In this document: positions 61,209 to 64,000 of the stretch, in pieces
Layout: each line of letters opens with the position of its first letter
How positions within the stretch are numbered: the stretch's first letter is position 1
Assembly (NCBI RefSeq): GCF_002298975.1
Contig: NZ_DBMV01000021.1
Span: forward strand, 310,001 to 374,000
Direction: 5' to 3'
From: Ralstonia sp. UBA689
GTDB taxonomy: Bacteria; Pseudomonadota; Gammaproteobacteria; Burkholderiales; Burkholderiaceae
Length of the DNA stretch: 64,000 nucleotides
Notes under the pieces: model-generated
Database searches by the model: none
The model's input: the letters and a program-made list of their open reading frames with translations, nothing else
What the model was told of the DNA's origin: nothing
Position numbers and translations under genes: made by a program

Positions 61209-62180
61209 ATGAATTTCCAACAACTGCGTTCCATCCGCGAGGCGGTGCGCCGCCAGTTCAACCTGACCGAGGTCGCCAATGCGCTGTACACGTCGCAGCC
61301 CGGCGTGTCACGGCAGATTCGCGAGCTGGAGGATGAGCTTGGCGTCGAGATTTTCGAACGCTACGGCAAGCGCCTGACCGGCCTGACCGAACCCGGCCGC
61401 GAGATCGTCCGCATTGTCGAGCGCCTGCTGCTCGAAGCTGAAAACCTACGGCAGGCCGGTGAGGAATTTTCCGGCCGCCAGTCGGGCCGCCTGACCGTGG
61501 CAACCACGCACACACAGGCGCGCTATGCGCTGCCGAAGGTGGTGCAATCTTTCCGCAAAGAATATCCGCACGTCACGCTGGCGCTGCAGGAGGCCTCGCC
61601 TTCGCACATCGTCGAGCTGCTGCTGACGGGGCAGGCCGATATCGGTATCGCCACCGAGGCAGTGGCCAACGAGCCGGCGCTGACGTCGTTCGAGGCTTAT
61701 CGTTGGCGCCACGTGCTGGTGGTCAGCCCGGACCATCCGCTGACCAAGAACCCGCTCCCCACGCTCGAAGACGTGGCGCAATACCCGCTCATCACTTACG
61801 ACGCGGGCTTCACGGGCCGCCGCAACATCGATGCCGCATTTGCCGGCGCCGGCCTGCACCCCGAAATCGTGCTGACCGCCATGGATGCGGATGTGATCAA
61901 GACCTACGTCGCGCTGGACGTGGGCGTGGGCATCATCGCGTCGATGGCGTATGACGGGCGCAAGGATGACAACCTCGTGTGCATCGGTGCAGATCATTTG
62001 TTTGAGCCGAATACCACGCGTGTGGCGGTGCGACGTGGCGCGTACCTGCGCGGCTATGCACATGACTTCATCGGGATGTTTGCACCACATCTGTCGCGGG
62101 AGACGGTGGCGGAGGCGGTGGCGTCGGCCGCCGTATCGAACGGTGCGCGCGCCTGGCATCAGGAGCAGGCCGCCGCATAG
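61209..62180 (+). CDS. cysB: CysB-type LysR regulator of sulfur assimilation
   Basis: This 323-residue LysR protein starts MNFQQLRSIREAVRRQFNLT with the winged helix ALYTSQPGVSRQIRELEDEL. The effector domain has the CysB-type TTHTQARYALP, GQADIGIATEA and FTGRRNIDAAFAGAGL. CysB activates sulfate-uptake genes with acetylserine; a close paralogue (SsuR/Cbl type) is possible. It lies 39 bases after cysA and ends at a strong terminator. Confidence 0.92.
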   Translation: MNFQQLRSIREAVRRQFNLTEVANALYTSQPGVSRQIRELEDELGVEIFERYGKRLTGLTEPGREIVRIVERLLLEAENLRQAGEEFSGRQSGRLTVATTHTQARYALPKVVQSFRKEYPHVTLALQEASPSHIVELLLTGQADIGIATEAVANEPALTSFEAYRWRHVLVVSPDHPLTKNPLPTLEDVAQYPLITYDAGFTGRRNIDAAFAGAGLHPEIVLTAMDADVIKTYVALDVGVGIIASMAYDGRKDDNLVCIGADHLFEPNTTRVAVRRGAYLRGYAHDFIGMFAPHLSRETVAEAVASAAVSNGARAWHQEQAAA

Positions 62181-62206
62181 ACGCAGCCGCTCTTTGCCCG
62201 GTTGGC

Positions 62207-62247
62207 AACGGCCCACCTGCCTTTTGGCGGTGGGCCGTTTCGTTTTT
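62207..62247 (+). terminator. terminator of the cys operon
   Basis: AACGGCCCACC pairs with GGTGGGCCGTT across a short loop and is followed by TTTCGTTTTT. Confidence 0.9.
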
Positions 62248-62283
62248 GCAGTGCATGGTCCCGGCTCAGGGAAAGCCACTATT

Positions 62284-62312
62284 TGACACGGCATCGACCC
62301 GTTTCCTACGAT
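62284..62312 (+). promoter_or_regulatory. sigma-70 promoter of the PHB depolymerase gene
   Basis: TTGACA (62284-62289), a 17-base spacer and CTACGA/TACGAT (62307-62313). The layout matches the tetR promoter at 33991. Confidence 0.7.
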
Positions 62313-62313
62313 G

Positions 62314-62337
62314 AAACATGAATCAGATGTCATGTTT
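62314..62337. promoter_or_regulatory. inverted-repeat operator of the PHB depolymerase gene
   Basis: AAACATGA, eight bases (ATCAGATG) and TCATGTTT form a perfect 8-8-8 inverted repeat right after the -10 element. It matches the tetR operator at 34022-34045 in both halves (one difference) and in the ATCAG start of the spacer. Confidence 0.7.
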
Positions 62338-62527
62338 CTAGTGGGGTGATGTCCCGAGCGGGTGCAACGCCTCAGATATGGGGCGCGTTTGCGTAACGCG
62401 CCCGCATCGTCACGTCTTTTCGTTTGTTGTCAGGCAGTGCTTTTGATGCGTTACCCGGCGGTATCCGGCACGCAGGGCTTTGTGTTGCCGAAAAAAGTAA
62501 AACACACCACAAGAGGAGAGAGACACC
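62338..62527 (+). other. 5' leader of the PHB depolymerase mRNA
   Basis: About 190 bases of leader hold a 9-bp perfect hairpin GGGCGCGTT/AACGCGCCC (62381-62403), followed at once by GCATCGTCACGTCTTTT (62404-62420). That block is also found in the trpS leader. Near the start codon an AGAGGAGAG ribosome site is present. No upstream ORF is convincing. Confidence 0.5.
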
Positions 62528-64000
62528 ATGACCTACCAAGCAGGACATCGATGGCAGTGGCTTTGCGCGCTGCTCGCAACGTTCGTGACCGCGCTGGCGG
62601 CCTTTTCCGCTCAGGCTGCCGTCACGGCAGGCCCAGGGGCCTGGAGCAGCCAGCAGACCTGGGCGGCGGACACCGTCAACGGCGGCAACCTGACCGGCTA
62701 CTTCTACTGGCCATCCAGTCAGCCGACCACGCCCAACGGCAAACGCGCCTTGGTGCTGGTGCTGCACGGCTGCCTGCAGACGGCCTCCGGCGATGTGATC
62801 AACAACGCCAATGGCGCCGGCTTCAACTGGAAGACGATCGCCGATCAATATGGCGCGGTCATCCTTGCGCCCAATGCCACGGGCAACGTCTACAGCAACC
62901 ACTGCTGGGACTACGCCAACACATCGCCCAGCCGCACGAGCGGGCACGTGGGCGTGCTGCTCGATCTGGTCAATCGCTTCGTGACCAATTCGCAGTACGC
63001 GATCGACCCGAACCAGGTGTACGTGGCCGGCCTGTCTTCGGGCGGCGGCATGACCATGGTGCTGGGCTGCATCGCGCCGGACATCTTTGCGGGCATCGGC
63101 ATCAACGCCGGCCCGCCGCCGGGGACGACCACGTCGCAGATCGGCTATGTGCCATCCGGCTACACGGCCACCACAGCGGCCAACAACTGCAAGGCCTGGG
63201 CAGGCTCGAACGCGAGCAGCTTCAACACGCAGATTGCCGGAGCGGTGTGGGGCACGTCGGACTACACCGTGGCGCAGGCGTATGGGCCCATGGACACGGC
63301 AGCCTTGCGCATCGTCTACGGCGGCACCTTCACGCAGGGCACGGCGGTGTCGATCTCGGGTGGCGGTACCAATACGCCGTACACCGACAGCAACGGCAAG
63401 GTGCGCACGCATGAGATTTCGGTCTCCGGCATGGCCCACGCCTGGCCTGCCGGCACCGGTGGCGACAACACCAACTACGTCGACGCCACGCACATCAACT
63501 ACCCGGCCTTCGTGATGGACTATTGGGTGAAGAACAACCTGCGTGCGGGCAGCAGCCCCGTGCAATCGGGCGGCACGCCCACCGGGCTGACGGTCACGGG
63601 CACCACCCAGACGAGCGCCTCGTTGTCGTGGAACGCGGTGACCAACGCCAGCAGTTACAACGTGTATCGCAACGGCAGCAAGGTCGGTTCGTCCACGTCG
63701 ACGACGTACACAGACACCGGCTTGATCGCGGGCACGACATACAGCTACACGGTGACCGAGATCGACCCGACCGCCGGGGAGAGCGCGCAGTCATCCGCCG
63801 TATCGGCCACGACGCAATCGAGCTTCACCTGCACGGCCACCACCGCCAGCAATTACGCTCACGTGCAGGCCGGACGCGCGCACGACAGCGGCGGCATCGC
63901 CTACGCCAACGGCTCGAACCAGAGCATGGGCCTGGACAACGTGTTCTATACGAACACCCTGGCGCAGACGGCGGCCGGGTATTACATCATCGGCAACTGT
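62528..64000 (+). CDS. phaZ: extracellular poly(3-hydroxybutyrate) depolymerase (stop codon beyond window)
   Basis: The frame is open for 491 codons to the window edge; the last residues (YYIIGNC) look like the natural C-terminus. Domains: signal peptide (about 1-31, ending AFSAQA), a catalytic domain with oxyanion LHGCLQTA, lipase box GLSSG with Ser near 170 and His in GMAHAWPAG, a fibronectin-III linker (about 355-430, PTGLTVTGTTQTSASLSW), and a substrate-binding domain (FTCTATTASNYAHVQAGRAH). It erodes PHB granules outside the cell to soluble oligomers. This is the order seen in R. pickettii T1 depolymerase, with the catalytic domain of type 1. Confidence 0.95.
   Translation, partial: MTYQAGHRWQWLCALLATFVTALAAFSAQAAVTAGPGAWSSQQTWAADTVNGGNLTGYFYWPSSQPTTPNGKRALVLVLHGCLQTASGDVINNANGAGFNWKTIADQYGAVILAPNATGNVYSNHCWDYANTSPSRTSGHVGVLLDLVNRFVTNSQYAIDPNQVYVAGLSSGGGMTMVLGCIAPDIFAGIGINAGPPPGTTTSQIGYVPSGYTATTAANNCKAWAGSNASSFNTQIAGAVWGTSDYTVAQAYGPMDTAALRIVYGGTFTQGTAVSISGGGTNTPYTDSNGKVRTHEISVSGMAHAWPAGTGGDNTNYVDATHINYPAFVMDYWVKNNLRAGSSPVQSGGTPTGLTVTGTTQTSASLSWNAVTNASSYNVYRNGSKVGSSTSTTYTDTGLIAGTTYSYTVTEIDPTAGESAQSSAVSATTQSSFTCTATTASNYAHVQAGRAHDSGGIAYANGSNQSMGLDNVFYTNTLAQTAAGYYIIGNC

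Overview
The window reads as a core chromosomal segment of a high-GC betaproteobacterium of the genus Ralstonia, most likely the R. pickettii group. This rests on the gene neighbourhoods (rpsF-priB-rpsR-rplI-dnaB; alaA-hom-thrC-moeA-moaD-moaE; ssu and cysTWA-cysB) and on an extracellular poly(3-hydroxybutyrate) (PHB) depolymerase plus a 3-hydroxybutyrate-oligomer hydrolase, a pair known from R. pickettii. Species assignment is inference; no database search was possible.

Bases 1-2512 are an accessory junction. They hold the 3' end of an alanine dehydrogenase gene, a small zinc-ribbon gene, a two-gene unit whose second gene is frameshifted, an IS5-family (IS427-like) insertion sequence with intact ends but a broken transposase, and two tRNA 3' remnants (Lys and His) facing each other about 180 bp apart, each still followed by its own terminator. 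Core genes start right after the tRNA-His remnant.

2557-17748 holds housekeeping genes: an M20 dipeptidase, a cupin, lexA with two operator boxes, ferredoxin-NADP reductase, asparaginase, the rpsF operon with dnaB, a DUF47-PiT phosphate pair, an NlpC/P60 lipoprotein, a PIN-PhoH ATPase with a long leader, and a Bcp peroxiredoxin. 17843-25518 is a minus-strand operon for L-Ara4N modification of lipid A (arnT, an ArnE-like flippase, arnB, arnC, a split arnA, arnD), which is associated with polymyxin resistance.

25812-33097 runs alaA, hom, thrC, a UDG-family gene, moeA, moaD, moaE and crcB. 33079-45218 is a probable carboxylic-acid or PHB-product catabolic island: a divergent alpha/beta hydrolase, a TetR regulator, an enoyl-CoA hydratase homologue, a complete Liv-type ABC importer, an acyl-CoA ligase, a double-hotdog MaoC protein and the 3HB-oligomer hydrolase. 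The TetR promoter and its inverted-repeat operator are repeated with the same geometry in front of the PHB depolymerase gene at the far end of the window (62528), which suggests one regulon.

45376-49303 carries clpB with a sigma-32 promoter and a second-type tryptophanyl-tRNA synthetase preceded by a Trp-Trp leader peptide. 49456-62180 is a sulfur island: sulfate-binding protein, ssuE, two tandem ssuA, ssuD, ssuC, ssuB, a molbindin-like protein, a degenerate EAL-domain protein, an RBBP9-like hydrolase, cysT, cysW, cysA and cysB. Three transcription units in it share an upstream motif that is a candidate CysB-type site. No rRNA, complete tRNA or CRISPR array was seen.
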